In this document: positions 7,957 through 16,789 of the stretch, piece after piece
Layout: each line of letters opens with the position of its first letter
How positions within the stretch are numbered: the stretch's first letter is position 1
Assembly: GCA_965220485.1 (NCBI GenBank)
Contig: OZ244832.1
Location: 3,472,001 to 3,536,000 of the forward strand
DNA from: Aldehydirespirator sp965220485
GTDB taxonomy: Bacteria; Actinomycetota; Acidimicrobiia; Acidimicrobiales; Aldehydirespiratoraceae
DNA length: 64,000 nucleotides
Direction of reading: 5' to 3'
Position numbers and translations under genes: made by a program
The notes under the pieces: generated by a model
Told to the model about the DNA's origin: nothing
The model's input: only the letters and a program-made list of their open reading frames with translations
Database searches by the model: none

Positions 7957-9441
7957 CTACTTCGGATAGCGATGCGGGGGTCGATGACCCGGCGACAAAC
8001 GGCACCTCTTGCCTGATCGCTCCCCGATATGGGTGCAACGCTTTCGCGTGACTGGGCGATTAGAGCCTGCCTCTGACGTTGTTCGGACGGAGAGTTCAGT
8101 GTCGTTGCCGGGCGTGAGCTTGGCGTATTTGGAGGGGCTGTGCATATACCGGATGAACTGGCAGTGATCTGCTCGTTGCTTGATCTCTTTGTGTAGCCGG
8201 GCTACAAACCGCGACGAACGCCCCCACCGCGGCGTCTCATCAATTGCTTGTTCCACCGCAGAGGAGACACGTTGGGCCAGTTCCTCAGCACGGGTCAGGG
8301 TCTCCTGCGGCGGAAGGCCCAAGGCCTGGGATGTGCGCTCCCATGCAGGACGGTAATCGGCTTTGTGGATCGTGTAGTCCCGCCCGCCCTTCATGGCGAG
8401 GGTGAGATCGCGCACGGGAATGGTCTTGCCAGGCGCTATCAAATCCCGGTAGGGCAGAATCGAACACACATCATAGAGAGGAGCCAAGCGCACTTCGCTT
8501 CTGTTCAGCAGCAGGCTGTAGTTCTTGGCGTGGGCGTCGGGGCCGACAATGAGCCAGTTGTAGATCAAGGCATCCCTGAACAGCCTGACATCAGTTTCAG
8601 GGTTGGACGAATTGGCCCACAACAGCCCGGCGAGTCGGCTCACACCGGGGCCTTGCTTATTCTGATACTTGCGGGTTATTGGCACGCCGAGCGCTTGGCA
8701 AACGTCTTCCTGGTGGACGCGCCCGTAATCTCCCGTCTGCATCATGAGCCGGTCATAACGGGTGACAAGCAGAGCGTGCTGGCCACGCACCCTGACGCAT
8801 TGAGTCTCTGCGGCGTTGATGCCCAACAGCACGGCAGCCCGTTGGCTGATGTGCTCGATGATTTCGTTGTCGGGGAACCGTCCGATACCGGGTTTGAGGA
8901 TGTGAGTTGTGGGGGAATCGCCATACGGCAGCCACCATCGGCCCTGGTCGTATCGCAGAGCAGTCTTGGCTTGCGCTCCCGCGAGACTGAAAGCAGAGTC
9001 CGCTGCGCCTTGCGACCAAGCAGTTTCATCCTTTCGTAACGTGTCGATCATCCCGGCAACCCGGCGCTGACTGAGTTCACGCAGCCCACCACCCCGAGCC
9101 AGCATTGCGCCCATTTCTTCTTCCGGGCAGAACTGCACAGCACCGGCGCAGTCCCGCCCAACAGGAGAGGCAAGCAGGTCCATCGCTCGGGTGGTCGGCG
9201 TCTGGTGTTCGGTCTGCCAGCGTTGCCTCACCAAGTCGTTGTCTGACAGCAGCCCGTCGAGCCAGACGCCGATCTCGTGCCTGCCTGGTTGCAACGGCAC
9301 CGACACCGACAGCGGCGTGGCATCCGGCAACGCCAAATACCGCGAGTCGTATTCGAAGCCTGCTCTCAACGATGCAGCCGAACCGTCTGCGGTGGCTGCC
9401 CCCGCGAAACGGCCCGACATCACGACGCTAAGAGCCGTCAT
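7957..9441 (-). CDS. hipA: HipA-family serine/threonine kinase toxin
   Basis: A 494-residue protein. The ATG at 9441 overlaps the antitoxin stop (ATGA). It contains the HipA N-terminal subdomain (LSVVMSGRFAGAATADG) and the kinase core. THILKPGIGRFPDNEIIEH carries the ATP-lysine region, GPDAHAKNYSLL matches the HxDxHxKN-like catalytic loop with Asp and Asn (about residues 315-326), and LAPLYDVCSILPY is the metal-binding segment. HipA kinases phosphorylate a tRNA synthetase or similar target and slow growth. The C-terminus carries an unusual basic tail with spaced Cys/His (RKRCTHIGERSGKRCRL, then HRPPHRYP, about the last 30 residues), which could be a small metal site or nucleic-acid tail not present in classical HipA. 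Confidence 0.88.
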   Translation of the reverse strand: MTALSVVMSGRFAGAATADGSAASLRAGFEYDSRYLALPDATPLSVSVPLQPGRHEIGVWLDGLLSDNDLVRQRWQTEHQTPTTRAMDLLASPVGRDCAGAVQFCPEEEMGAMLARGGGLRELSQRRVAGMIDTLRKDETAWSQGAADSAFSLAGAQAKTALRYDQGRWWLPYGDSPTTHILKPGIGRFPDNEIIEHISQRAAVLLGINAAETQCVRVRGQHALLVTRYDRLMMQTGDYGRVHQEDVCQALGVPITRKYQNKQGPGVSRLAGLLWANSSNPETDVRLFRDALIYNWLIVGPDAHAKNYSLLLNRSEVRLAPLYDVCSILPYRDLIAPGKTIPVRDLTLAMKGGRDYTIHKADYRPAWERTSQALGLPPQETLTRAEELAQRVSSAVEQAIDETPRWGRSSRFVARLHKEIKQRADHCQFIRYMHSPSKYAKLTPGNDTELSVRTTSEAGSNRPVTRKRCTHIGERSGKRCRLSPGHRPPHRYPK

Positions 9442-9725
9442 GGGGGTGGCCTGTTCCGTGCAAGATGGTTGGACAGGCTGAACTGCTCTGGGTCTACTGG
9501 GACGACCGTCAACGTGCAGTCCAACGCACGCAGCAGCCTCATCACTGTGGCCATGCCGGGGTTGGATAGACCGGACTCGATGGTCGAGATTTGTGGACGC
9601 GAAACACCCGCAGCGGCGCTCAACTCCGCTTGGGTCATGCCCCGTGAACGTCTCGCCGTGCGGATCGCTTGGCCCAGCCTTCCACACGAGGTGATTCCGG
9701 TGATAGCGTTGAGTTCCGGTTGCAT
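9438..9725 (-). CDS. hipB: HipB-like XRE antitoxin
   Basis: A 95-residue DNA-binding antitoxin. An XRE helix-turn-helix occupies residues about 15-72 (LGQAIRTARRSRGMTQAELS, then AGVSRPQISTIESG), followed by a short strand (LTVVPVDPEQFSLSNHLA) like the HipB tail that contacts HipA. I chose the ATG at 9725; an upstream ATG at 9824 would run through the predicted operator. The stop overlaps the hipA start, the usual order of the pair. It would neutralise HipA and repress its own promoter. Confidence 0.85.
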   Translation of the reverse strand: MQPELNAITGITSCGRLGQAIRTARRSRGMTQAELSAAAGVSRPQISTIESGLSNPGMATVMRLLRALDCTLTVVPVDPEQFSLSNHLARNRPPP

Positions 9726-9744
9726 GGCTCGCTCTTGTGTTGCC

Positions 9745-9785
9745 GATAGCCTACATTTGCTGTGTATTGCACATTGTAGCCTATC
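9745..9785. promoter_or_regulatory. Candidate HipB operator (inverted repeat)
   Basis: GATAGCCTACA (9745-9755) and TGTAGCCTATC (9775-9785) form an inverted repeat with 10 of 11 positions complementary. They are centred about 20-60 bp upstream of the hipB ATG, with half-sites 30 bp apart. This is the expected place and form for autoregulation by HipB. Confidence 0.5.
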
Positions 9786-10019
9786 TAGGACATAGATGCA
9801 AGCGGCTTCTCTCCGAATTCGCACAAAAAGCCCTCATGAAGCACAGAATGCCTCTACTTCCGACAGACCGCTCTCGCGCACTCTGTTCTAACTGCGGTAC
9901 GTCTCAGCTAGCCCCAATACCGTTCAGTTAGGGCTGCAGGGGTGTGGTTTGGTGGGGTGCCTCGCTCTGGGTGGCGCAAGCCCGAGTCGGACCGGCGGTT
10001 GTCGGACCCCACCGTCACC

Positions 10020-10663
10020 CGACACCAGCACACCAAACACCAATTTCATTTAGTCGCTGAGATTCAGCGGCTGTTCCGCTATCTGGCGGCAGTCGGGGTT
10101 GTTGACTGTCTCGACGTAACACCTGATCATGTGCTGGCGTGGTGCTGGGCGGCGCGACGGCGCGGCTCGGGCCCGCACCGCCGCACCAACAAGCCACAGC
10201 CCGCAACCGCCAGTGGGCTGCGCTGGTGGCCTTCGAAGAGGCCGCAAAGCTCGGCGCACCCGTCAACCCCAGACAGCTGATCGGAGAGCGCATCCCGCGG
10301 CCGACGTCGGCTGTAGCGGCGCGGCCCCTCGATAACGATGAGGACCGCTGCGTCCGCAACCACGCCGACGCCGGACTAGTGGCGACGAGGCGGGCGGTCA
10401 TGCTGGTGCTGTCCTACGCCGGGGGCACCGCCAGCGAGGCCGCCGCGGTGCGCATGGGCGACATCGATCTCGACAGCGGCACCGTGGAGTTCTCCGGCGC
10501 CGCGGCGCGGCCCGGGGTTACGGCGCGTTCGTTCCGGCTCACCACAGCCCGCCGGATCCTTGACAGCGACGGCATCGAGGCCGCGGCGCGGTTCCTGGGT
10601 TCACCGTCATTGGACAGCACCGCCGCCGCGCTCGGCTACCGGTGGGGACAACACGATGGCTAG
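10020..10663 (+). pseudogene. Decayed tyrosine-recombinase-fold protein (copy A of the tRNA-Arg module)
   Basis: This is a damaged relative of the intact gene at 28363-29247. The segment EIQRLFRYLAAVGVVDCLD with VLAWCWAARR lies in one frame. After about 10190 the match moves to another: RQWAALVAFEEAAKLGAPVN, then LSYAGGTASEAAAVRMGDID and RSFRLTTARRILDSDGIEAA. About 70 residues present in the intact copy between the two halves are missing. As in the intact copy, the box-I arginine of tyrosine recombinases is replaced (GGT instead of GLR). Its stop overlaps the next gene by 8 bp, the same overlap seen in the intact module. Confidence 0.7.
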
Positions 10664-12205
10664 CACCCGCCGCCCGTTGTTCAAGGACCTCGAACCGGTC
10701 GCGGTAGCCGATGTCAGTGCCGTGTTCCGCGGCGGCAAGTCCAACAAGCGGCGCAAGCGCCCAAACCGGCGCCGCAAGGGCCCCGACAGAGCGCAGAGAT
10801 ACTCACAGGGCAGAGCCCAACCCAGAAAGCCCCGTCTCACCATGGTGAGCGGCACCAGGTTCCGGCCCTCGGATTTGCAGTGGCTCAAGGCGCTGGTGTG
10901 CTTCAGACCGATGTGGGAACTCGTCCTGCAATACGACTCCCTCATCGACGCGGCCCGGCTGCTCCGGCAACGGGGCCGCAAACGCAAGTGCCGAACATTT
11001 GGAGGCGTTGCTGCTGGATGTCTGCGCGTGGCATTACGGAACCTACGAGCGGGCAGCCGACAATCTCGCTGACCTCGAATTTTGGGCGATGCTACGCGCC
11101 GCGGTGGAGGCGGCGTTCCCGAACAACAAGCGGATGCGGCTCAGCGAGACTCCGCCCACCCGCAGCCAGAACTACCGGTTCCGCAAGAAGTACGCCACCG
11201 ACCATTGACGCGACGCCATGCGCCGTCGCGTCGATCAGGCCTGCGTCGAAGCGTCGTTGGCTATGGGGATGCTGCCTGAGGGCTCCGGAACGTTGACGAA
11301 CCCCGACCCCTACACATACGCCACCGCCGACGGCTGCTGGCTGCCCGCGTTGTGGTCGCTGACCATCGACGACGCCGTCGATGCCCGAACCGGGGAGATC
11401 CTGCGGCGCTATGACCCCGACGCCCTCGCCTATCACACCCACGACGGCAAGGCCACCTCGCCGGGGCACCTGCTGGTGATGGTGACGGTGCGGAGCCCCT
11501 ACCGCAAAGAACGCGTCGTGTTGACAACCCGGCTCAAATCCGACCACAACCCCGAGGTCAACCGCAACGACGCCACCATCGCCGTCAATGCCGTTACCGA
11601 ACTCCTCGACAGGCACCCCGAGCTGCGGCCGCGTCTGGTGGGCCTCATCTACGACATGGCCCTCAGCGCCGCCGACTTCGACCGGCTGCTCGACGCGGGG
11701 CTCATTCCCGTGTCCAAAGTGCCCCTCACCAGCAAGGCGGACCGGCATCACAAAACCTCGGCCCCCACCGCTTCAAGACCCGAAACGGCCAAGCCGTCAC
11801 ACGCACCGTCATCGCGGTGCATGGCACGCCGTGCATCACCCACACCGACGGCAACGGCATCACCTACTACCAGCCGCTGAAGCTCGTCCAGGTCAAGAAG
11901 ACCAACAGAAAGAAGCGGCCGCAACTCTCGACCCGATGGTCCATGCCCGACTCGACACTCCTACCCGCGCATCTGGTTGGCGCACAGACCCGTGTACGTC
12001 ACACTCGCACCGACAAAGAACTCAAGGCCGACAAGAGCCGCTCAAAGGCTCTGCGGGTCTTCCCCGAATCCGACGAGAGGTCGCGCTGCTGGCCCCGCGC
12101 CGCAACGACTCCGAATCCAACAACAGCGCGGCCTGCCACAGCTACCAGGCAGCGGCCACACCCAGTCAACGCCAAGACGCGCCTCAGACCCCCTCCAAGC
12201 GGCGT
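10656..12205 (+). pseudogene. Decayed DDE-type transposase (copy A)
   Basis: A frameshifted relative of the intact 593-residue transposase at 29240. It starts MASTRRPLFKDLEPV at 10656. The match continues at 10999 in another frame (ALLLDVCAWHYGTYERAADN), stops at 11208, and resumes at 11218 (VDQACVEASLAMGM, LTNPDPYTYATADGCWLPAL, LIYDMALSAADFDRLLDAGL). It then shifts again near 11760 (HGTPCITHTDGNGITYYQPL, ALRVFPESDE). At least three frameshifts plus loss of the C-terminal acidic motif make it inactive. It is followed by the element end and the first tRNA-Arg. Confidence 0.75.
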
Positions 12206-12207
12206 CC

Positions 12208-12280
12208 GGCTAGCCTCAAAATGCCAGGATGCGGTCGTCAGCGCAATTCGCGCAGCAAACCGCGCACGGCCCGCCCTCGT
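12208..12280 (+). repeat. Right-end sequence of the module, copy A, joining tRNA-Arg
   Basis: The stretch begins GGCTAGCCTCAAAATGCCAG and ends ...CCCGCCCTCGT. It is related to the end at 31123-31196 and to shorter copies at 16749, 17607 and 22674. The last eight bases, GCCCTCGT (12273-12280), are also the first eight bases of the tRNA. Confidence 0.6.
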
Positions 12281-12344
12281 AGCTCAGTGGATAGAGCATC
12301 GGTCTCCTAAACCGTGTGCGCAGGTTCGATTCCTGCCGGGGGCA
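12273..12344 (+). tRNA. tRNA-Arg (anticodon CCU), first copy
   Basis: 72 bases fold as a complete cloverleaf. The acceptor GCCCTCG (12273-12279) pairs with CGGGGGC, with one G-U. The D arm is GCTC...GAGC. The anticodon stem TCGGT/ACCGT has loop CTCCTAA with CCT at its centre, and the T arm GCAGG-TTCGATT-CCTGC is standard. CCA is not encoded. It differs from the second copy at 31189 only at the loop position before the anticodon T (C here) and at the discriminator base (A here). Confidence 0.93.
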
Positions 12345-12714
12345 CTATTGAAGACCCAGAAAACAGGTTTTGAACTGGTCTTATGCTTACACATTCAGAA
12401 CTAGTTACCACTTGACTTGTCAACTCTGAATGCCGCAAGTAGGTGCGCCGACAGTGCGCCGGCAGTAGGTGCGCCGATGGTGCCTTGTTCGTTCGTCTGA
12501 GCGGCGTGGAGACATTCCGAGGGCGCAAGAAGCGAATCGACATCACGGAGCTTGTGAAGCTCGCCCCGGCCTGGTCGAAGCCGCTGTCGGGGCTTGATCG
12601 GTCCTCAGAGGCGCGTTCAGCGGCGTTTCACGCGTGTCCGGTTGACGGGGGCCGTTTGGTGGAGCGAGCTATGCGACTGTGTGGGGACTGGCTGACCCTT
12701 GATGATTTTGGGTC
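12345..12714. other. Gene-poor stretch after the first tRNA-Arg
   Basis: No gene is recognised. A plus-strand frame from 12443 to 12718 is open for 91 codons but has no recognisable domain. It begins within a run of short repeats (AGTAGGTGCGCCGA occurs twice around 12438-12480). I see no convincing terminator. Confidence 0.4.
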
Positions 12715-13191
12715 CTAGTCGAAGGTCTCCAGACGCCCGCTGTCGAGTAGTCGCTCGGCGGCCTGGAGTACGGCCCGGGCGGTGTCGAGCGCCCTGCGGG
12801 CGTCGTCGTCGTTGACGCCCGGCGACTCGTCGTCGGGGTACTGGGTGCGGTTGCGGCGTCGACGCAGAGCGTGCAAGCGCCCGAAGATCGCCATCCCGCC
12901 CTCGTCGTTGAACTGGTCGCGGACGGCATCGATCACAGCGATGTGGCCCCCTCGGGTGGTGGCTCGCAGCCCCTGCGCCGCGAGGAGGGCGGTCGCCGCC
13001 TTGCGGGCGGCGTCGTAGCAGAGCTGAAGTGCGCCGGCGGGATCCTCTTGGATGCCTTTGGAAGCGAGGCTGACGTGCGCGCCGGCATCGGCGAGCAGGC
13101 GGGCCGCCACCTCGACAGAGGGCCTCACCCGCTCTAGCTCGCCGTCGGTGATCAACTGCTCCACATCTGCGCGCCCGCGCGCCCAGCTCAC
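12715..13191 (-). CDS. HEPN-domain protein (HepT-like toxin candidate)
   Basis: A 158-residue all-helical protein. The central part HVSLASKGIQEDPAGALQLC and YDAARKAATALLAAQGLR resembles HEPN proteins. The C-terminal half has RRRRNRTQYPD (about residues 108-118), fitting the R-x4-6-H RNase motif loosely: arginines and asparagine are present but the His is absent (N-R-T-Q-Y). Classical HepT is an RNase inhibited by its nucleotidyltransferase partner. The start overlaps the stop of the MNT gene by 4 bp, the classical two-gene arrangement. It may be a non-canonical HEPN, with the family named by pattern and context. Confidence 0.65.
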   Translation of the reverse strand: MSWARGRADVEQLITDGELERVRPSVEVAARLLADAGAHVSLASKGIQEDPAGALQLCYDAARKAATALLAAQGLRATTRGGHIAVIDAVRDQFNDEGGMAIFGRLHALRRRRNRTQYPDDESPGVNDDDARRALDTARAVLQAAERLLDSGRLETFD

Positions 13192-13826
13192 CGGGCTTTG
13201 CCTCCTTCGGGCTCAAGCGCACCGAGTTCAGGGGTGAACGGCTGTTCGACGTCCGCGAGGACGGGCAGCATCGTTCGCGACTTGATCTCGCGGATGAAGC
13301 TCTCTCGGCCGGATTCCCACTGCATGCGAGTCCGCACGGTGGCCTGCACCGGCATGCCGATCCGTCGCTCGACTCGTTCCGCGGCCTCGTCCACGACATC
13401 GCGGTCGGCGCTGCCGACGACGAGCACGTCGACGTCGTTGGGCGCTCGGCCGGGCTCGCCCGCATACCGTGCGGCCCATGAGCCGAACAGCAGGACGGCA
13501 TCGGCGCCCTCCACGTCTGCGAACTCCTCAGCCACCACAATCGGCGGGCCGTAGGTGGCAAGGATGATCCGGCGCACGGAGCTGTACAGAGGATGGTCGA
13601 CCCCGGCGCGCACAAACCGGATGGGGCCGACCTTCTCGGTGACCACTATGCCAGCCTCCTCGGCTCGCCGGACCTCGCGCGTGACCGTGGGCATGGAGGT
13701 CTTCGACCAGGTGACCAAGTCCGACAGGCTGTAGCTCTTCTCCGGATCGGCGAGCACCCGCGCCAGGATGCGGCCCTGCGCATCCGAGCGCAGGATCGGC
13801 GCGAGCGACGGAGCCGGAACTTTCAT
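13188..13826 (-). CDS. Winged-helix / MNT nucleotidyltransferase (MntA-like antitoxin candidate)
   Basis: A 212-residue fusion. Residues about 1-75 form a winged helix (SLSDLVTWSKTSMPTVTREV, RRAEEAGIVVTEKVGPIRFV). Residues about 95-175 are a minimal nucleotidyltransferase with LFGSWAARYAGEP then NDVDVLVVG, matching the GS-x(9-13)-D-x-D signature. MNT partners of HEPN toxins add AMP to the toxin and so block it; the extra winged helix suggests this protein also regulates transcription. A perfect palindrome lies 5 bp before its ATG. The HEPN gene follows with a 4-bp overlap. The pair lies immediately upstream (divergent) of the TOTE primase-helicase. Confidence 0.8.
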   Translation of the reverse strand: MKVPAPSLAPILRSDAQGRILARVLADPEKSYSLSDLVTWSKTSMPTVTREVRRAEEAGIVVTEKVGPIRFVRAGVDHPLYSSVRRIILATYGPPIVVAEEFADVEGADAVLLFGSWAARYAGEPGRAPNDVDVLVVGSADRDVVDEAAERVERRIGMPVQATVRTRMQWESGRESFIREIKSRTMLPVLADVEQPFTPELGALEPEGGKAR

Positions 13827-13830
13827 AAAC

Positions 13831-13846
13831 CGTATATAACTATACG
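13831..13846. promoter_or_regulatory. Palindromic operator before the MNT/HEPN pair
   Basis: CGTATATAACTATACG is a perfect 6-bp inverted repeat (CGTATA/TATACG) with a 4-base spacer, ending 5 bp before the MNT start codon in an AT-rich patch. The winged helix of the MNT protein is the natural candidate binder. Confidence 0.55.
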
Positions 13847-13942
13847 CTTAAAAGAAGCTATCTCCTCGACCCGCCCCGTGCTCGATCGACATGAGCACCT
13901 CGCAAGGTGGCACAGCGACAGCGGGCCTGCCAGCCGCCGATT

Positions 13943-14077
13943 CTAGGATCTTGTGGCCCAGATGAAGAGGAGACCGGCGATGAAGAGCATCATGACGACT
14001 CCACCGGGTCCGCTCTCCCAGCCTGAAGTGAGCCCCGACACAGCGAACAATCCGGCGATTGCATACAGGATGATCCG
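13943..14077 (-). CDS. Possible small hydrophobic protein, start not resolved
   Basis: A minus-strand frame of 44 codons reads RIILYAIAGLFAVSGLTSG, then PGGVVMMLFIAGLLFIWATR, ending at a stop at 13943. Two hydrophobic segments separated by a glycine-rich turn look like a real two-helix membrane miniprotein. No start codon lies in this frame close to the first residue. An AGGAG with a following ATG at 14093 is in a different frame, so the gene may carry a small frameshift. Function unknown. Confidence 0.3.
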   Translation of the reverse strand, partial: RIILYAIAGLFAVSGLTSGWESGPGGVVMMLFIAGLLFIWATRS

Positions 14078-14330
14078 CTGAGGATGCGGACATGCCCTAC
14101 TCCTGAGCCGTCCCGAAGGACTCAGACGGGTGGCTGCGGTTGTGTGGTCATGGCGGGATCAGTGTGCCAGATCGACCGTGTGGGCCGTCGCGCTGACGCA
14201 TGCCGATGAGGGCGCCCGGCGCCGTCGAGCTGTCAGGGGCAGCCGCAGCCACAGGGGGCATGTGGTCGCTCACGGACCCAGATGCGCTGTGGCATAACGG
14301 TGTTCCCCGAAGCAGTAGAATCGTTGGTGG

Positions 14331-16661
14331 GTGAGTGCTGCGCGGGAGCCGTCCCGGACACAGCTGTTGGCGGAGGTCGACCGGCTTCGCGCCGAGGTCG
14401 AGCGGCTCCACGATCTGATGGGGTTCGACACCAGGACGGGCGACGGGCATCGCCAAGCATGGGCGCCGACCCTGTTCTGCGGAGCCGCGACGACGTCTGA
14501 GGTCACCCAGGCGTCCAGCCTGAGGGACAAGATCGACCTGATTCGGTGGCTGTTCGGCGCCCGGTCCGATGTCTATGCCCACAGGTGGGAGAACCCGAAC
14601 ACGGGGAAGTCGGGTTGGTCGCCCGCGATTCGTGGCGGCTGGTCGAACAGGCGGCAAGGGTCGAGGGACTATCTGCCACTGACCGACGACGTGGTTGCCG
14701 CGCATCTTCGGGGGGACATCGCCGTGGGGATCTATCCGCTGATGGGTGGCGACACCTGCAAGTTGTTGGCCTGCGACTTCGATGGTGGCTCCTGGGCGTT
14801 GGATGCTCTCGCCTTCCTCGATCGCTGCCATGGCGCTGGCGTTCCCGCGGTGTTGGAGCGGTCACGATCCGGCGACGGCGCCCATGTGTGGGTGTTCTTC
14901 GAGCATCCCGTGGCCGCTACGGCCGCCCGTGCGATGGGCATGGGCCTGCTGCGACAGGCGATGACCGCGAGGGCCGAGCTCGACTTGGCCAGCTATGACC
15001 GGTTGTTCCCGTCCCAGGACTTCATGCCCAAGGGCTCGTTCGGCAACCTCATCGCGCTTCCTCTCCAGGGTGAGCGCGTCTGTCACGGCGCGACGGTGTT
15101 CTTGGACCCGACGACGATGAACCCGTGGCCGGACCAGTGGGTCCTGCTCTCCAGCGTGTCGCGCATGTCGTGTGATGCAGTGGTTGCGCTGGCCGACACG
15201 CTGCGCCCGGTGAAGGCCGGCCCGAGCCTGTCATTGGCCGACCTGGCCAGTTCCGAGGGACCGAAGCCGCCTGCGGTGATCGAGGCTCACCTCGGCGGGA
15301 TGTTGTCGCTTCGCCGAGCCGGTCTGCCGCCCGCGCTCGTCGCCGGGCTGAAGCATCTGGCGTCGTTGGCGAACCCCGAGTTCTACGAGAAGGAACGGAT
15401 GCGGTTCTCCACATGGGACACGCCCCGGTTCATTCGCTGCTACCGCGAGGACCTCGAATGGATCCACCTCCCACGCGGCCTCATCAGCCATGTCACCGCA
15501 CTGGTCGACAGGGCGGGAAGCCGGCTCGACATCACCGATCGCCGCCCCGACCACAAGAGCATCGAGTTTCGCTTCGCCAGCACGCTGCAGCCTCACCAGC
15601 AAGAAGCAGTCGACGCTGTCGTCGAGCATGACCTCGCAGTGATCGTCGCCCCGCCGGGCGCGGGCAAGACCGTGACTGCGTGCGCGGTCATCGCCCATCA
15701 CCAGCAGCCGACCCTGGTGCTGGTCGATCGCAGACCGCTGCTCGCGCAGTGGCGCGAGCGACTCGGTGAGCACCTCGGCCTCGACAACGAAGACATCGGC
15801 GTGATCGGCGGCGGCAAGGACAGGCCCGGCTGCCTCGTCGATGTCGCGATGATCCAGAGCCTCGCCCGCCGGGAACGAGCCCACGAGCTGTTCGCCCGCT
15901 ACGGACTCGTCGTCGTCGACGAGTGCCACCACCTGCCGGCGGTGTCCTTCGAGGCTTGCGTCCGCACTGCGCCGACCCGTCGCTGGCTTGGCCTCACCGC
16001 CACCCCGTACCGGCGCGACGGGCTCGAAGGCATCATCGCTTTGCAGTGCGGCCCGACTCGCCACGAGACCCGGCCCGGTGACCTGCTCGACACGGCGCTC
16101 GTCCAGCGCCGACTGATCGTCCATCCCACAAGCTTCGTTCACGACGACACCGCCTCGATCCAGGAAGTCCTCGGCGCGCTCACCCAAGACGAGCGACGCA
16201 CCAAGCAGATCTGCGCAGACGTTGTGCAAGCACTCGACGCTGGCCGGATCTGTCTCGTTCTCACCCAGCGGATTGCTCACATCGATGCCATATGCCGCCG
16301 GCTCGCCGCTGCCGGGCGCGACGCCCACATTCTCAAGGGCGGGCTCGGCAAGAAGGCCCTCGCCGCTGTCCATGACGCGATGGCCGCTCCCGGCAAGGAC
16401 ACCGGCATCGTGGTCGTCGCCACCGGCTCCTACCTCGGCGAAGGGTTCGACTGGCCCCGACTCGACACCCTCTTCCTCGCCTTTCCCATCGCGTTCAAAG
16501 GGCGGGTCGTGCAATACGTCGGCCGGCTCCTCCGAGCCCACGGCGCCAAACACGACATCGAACTCCACGACTATGTCGACGAGCACGTAACCGTCCTCGC
16601 CCGCATGCACACCAAACGCCTCCGCGCCTACAAGACCCTCGGATTCGACAAGGCCTTCTGA
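14331..16661 (+). CDS. TOTE-type primase-helicase (AEP primase domain fused to SF2 helicase)
   Basis: A 776-residue protein from a GTG start. A short coiled coil (LLAEVDRLRAEVERLHDLMG) is followed by an archaeo-eukaryotic primase domain of the TOTE conflict-system type (about residues 65-270). Its marks are KLLACDFDGGSW with the metal-binding DFD, ERSRSGDGAHVWVFFEHP with the conserved His, and LFPSQDFMPKGSFGNLIALP. The second half is an SF2 helicase: APPGAGKTVTA (Walker A, about residue 440), VVVDECHHLP (DECH box), GLTATPYRRDG, and QYVGRLLRAH (motif VI). Such proteins occur in mobile or conflict loci and are thought to act on nucleic acid, but the mechanism is not established. It stands alone here, 86 bp before a copy of the element's right end. 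Confidence 0.85.
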   Translation: MSAAREPSRTQLLAEVDRLRAEVERLHDLMGFDTRTGDGHRQAWAPTLFCGAATTSEVTQASSLRDKIDLIRWLFGARSDVYAHRWENPNTGKSGWSPAIRGGWSNRRQGSRDYLPLTDDVVAAHLRGDIAVGIYPLMGGDTCKLLACDFDGGSWALDALAFLDRCHGAGVPAVLERSRSGDGAHVWVFFEHPVAATAARAMGMGLLRQAMTARAELDLASYDRLFPSQDFMPKGSFGNLIALPLQGERVCHGATVFLDPTTMNPWPDQWVLLSSVSRMSCDAVVALADTLRPVKAGPSLSLADLASSEGPKPPAVIEAHLGGMLSLRRAGLPPALVAGLKHLASLANPEFYEKERMRFSTWDTPRFIRCYREDLEWIHLPRGLISHVTALVDRAGSRLDITDRRPDHKSIEFRFASTLQPHQQEAVDAVVEHDLAVIVAPPGAGKTVTACAVIAHHQQPTLVLVDRRPLLAQWRERLGEHLGLDNEDIGVIGGGKDRPGCLVDVAMIQSLARRERAHELFARYGLVVVDECHHLPAVSFEACVRTAPTRRWLGLTATPYRRDGLEGIIALQCGPTRHETRPGDLLDTALVQRRLIVHPTSFVHDDTASIQEVLGALTQDERRTKQICADVVQALDAGRICLVLTQRIAHIDAICRRLAAAGRDAHILKGGLGKKALAAVHDAMAAPGKDTGIVVVATGSYLGEGFDWPRLDTLFLAFPIAFKGRVVQYVGRLLRAHGAKHDIELHDYVDEHVTVLARMHTKRLRAYKTLGFDKAF

Positions 16662-16748
16662 GACCCAGCGCACCCTCAATCGAGCAGGCGCACTCCACCA
16701 GGTCCGAGCGGCCCAGAACGGATCCCGAAACTGCCTAATCTGGGCTCC

Positions 16749-16782
16749 GGTAGCCTCCAGATGCCAAGATCGCGGCCCTCGT
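16749..16782 (+). repeat. Short right-end copy D
   Basis: GGTAGCCTCCAGATGCCAAG is followed by ATCGCG and then GCCCTCGT (16775-16782). It matches the subterminal part of the module ends at 22674 and 31123 with the middle 40 bp missing. Here GCCCTCGT is followed not by a tRNA but by CGGGTATGTGCGAAAC and the first AGGTCAGAG motif. Confidence 0.5.
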
Positions 16783-16789
16783 CGGGTAT

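Noticed and set aside
13848..14093. 81-codon minus-strand frame with AGGAG before its ATG
   Set aside because: Composition is not protein-like; the neighbouring frame gives two clean hydrophobic segments instead.
15231..16679. 482-codon minus-strand frame
   Set aside because: Lies opposite the helicase half of the TOTE protein and has shadow composition (Glu/Val/Gly-rich, no motifs).
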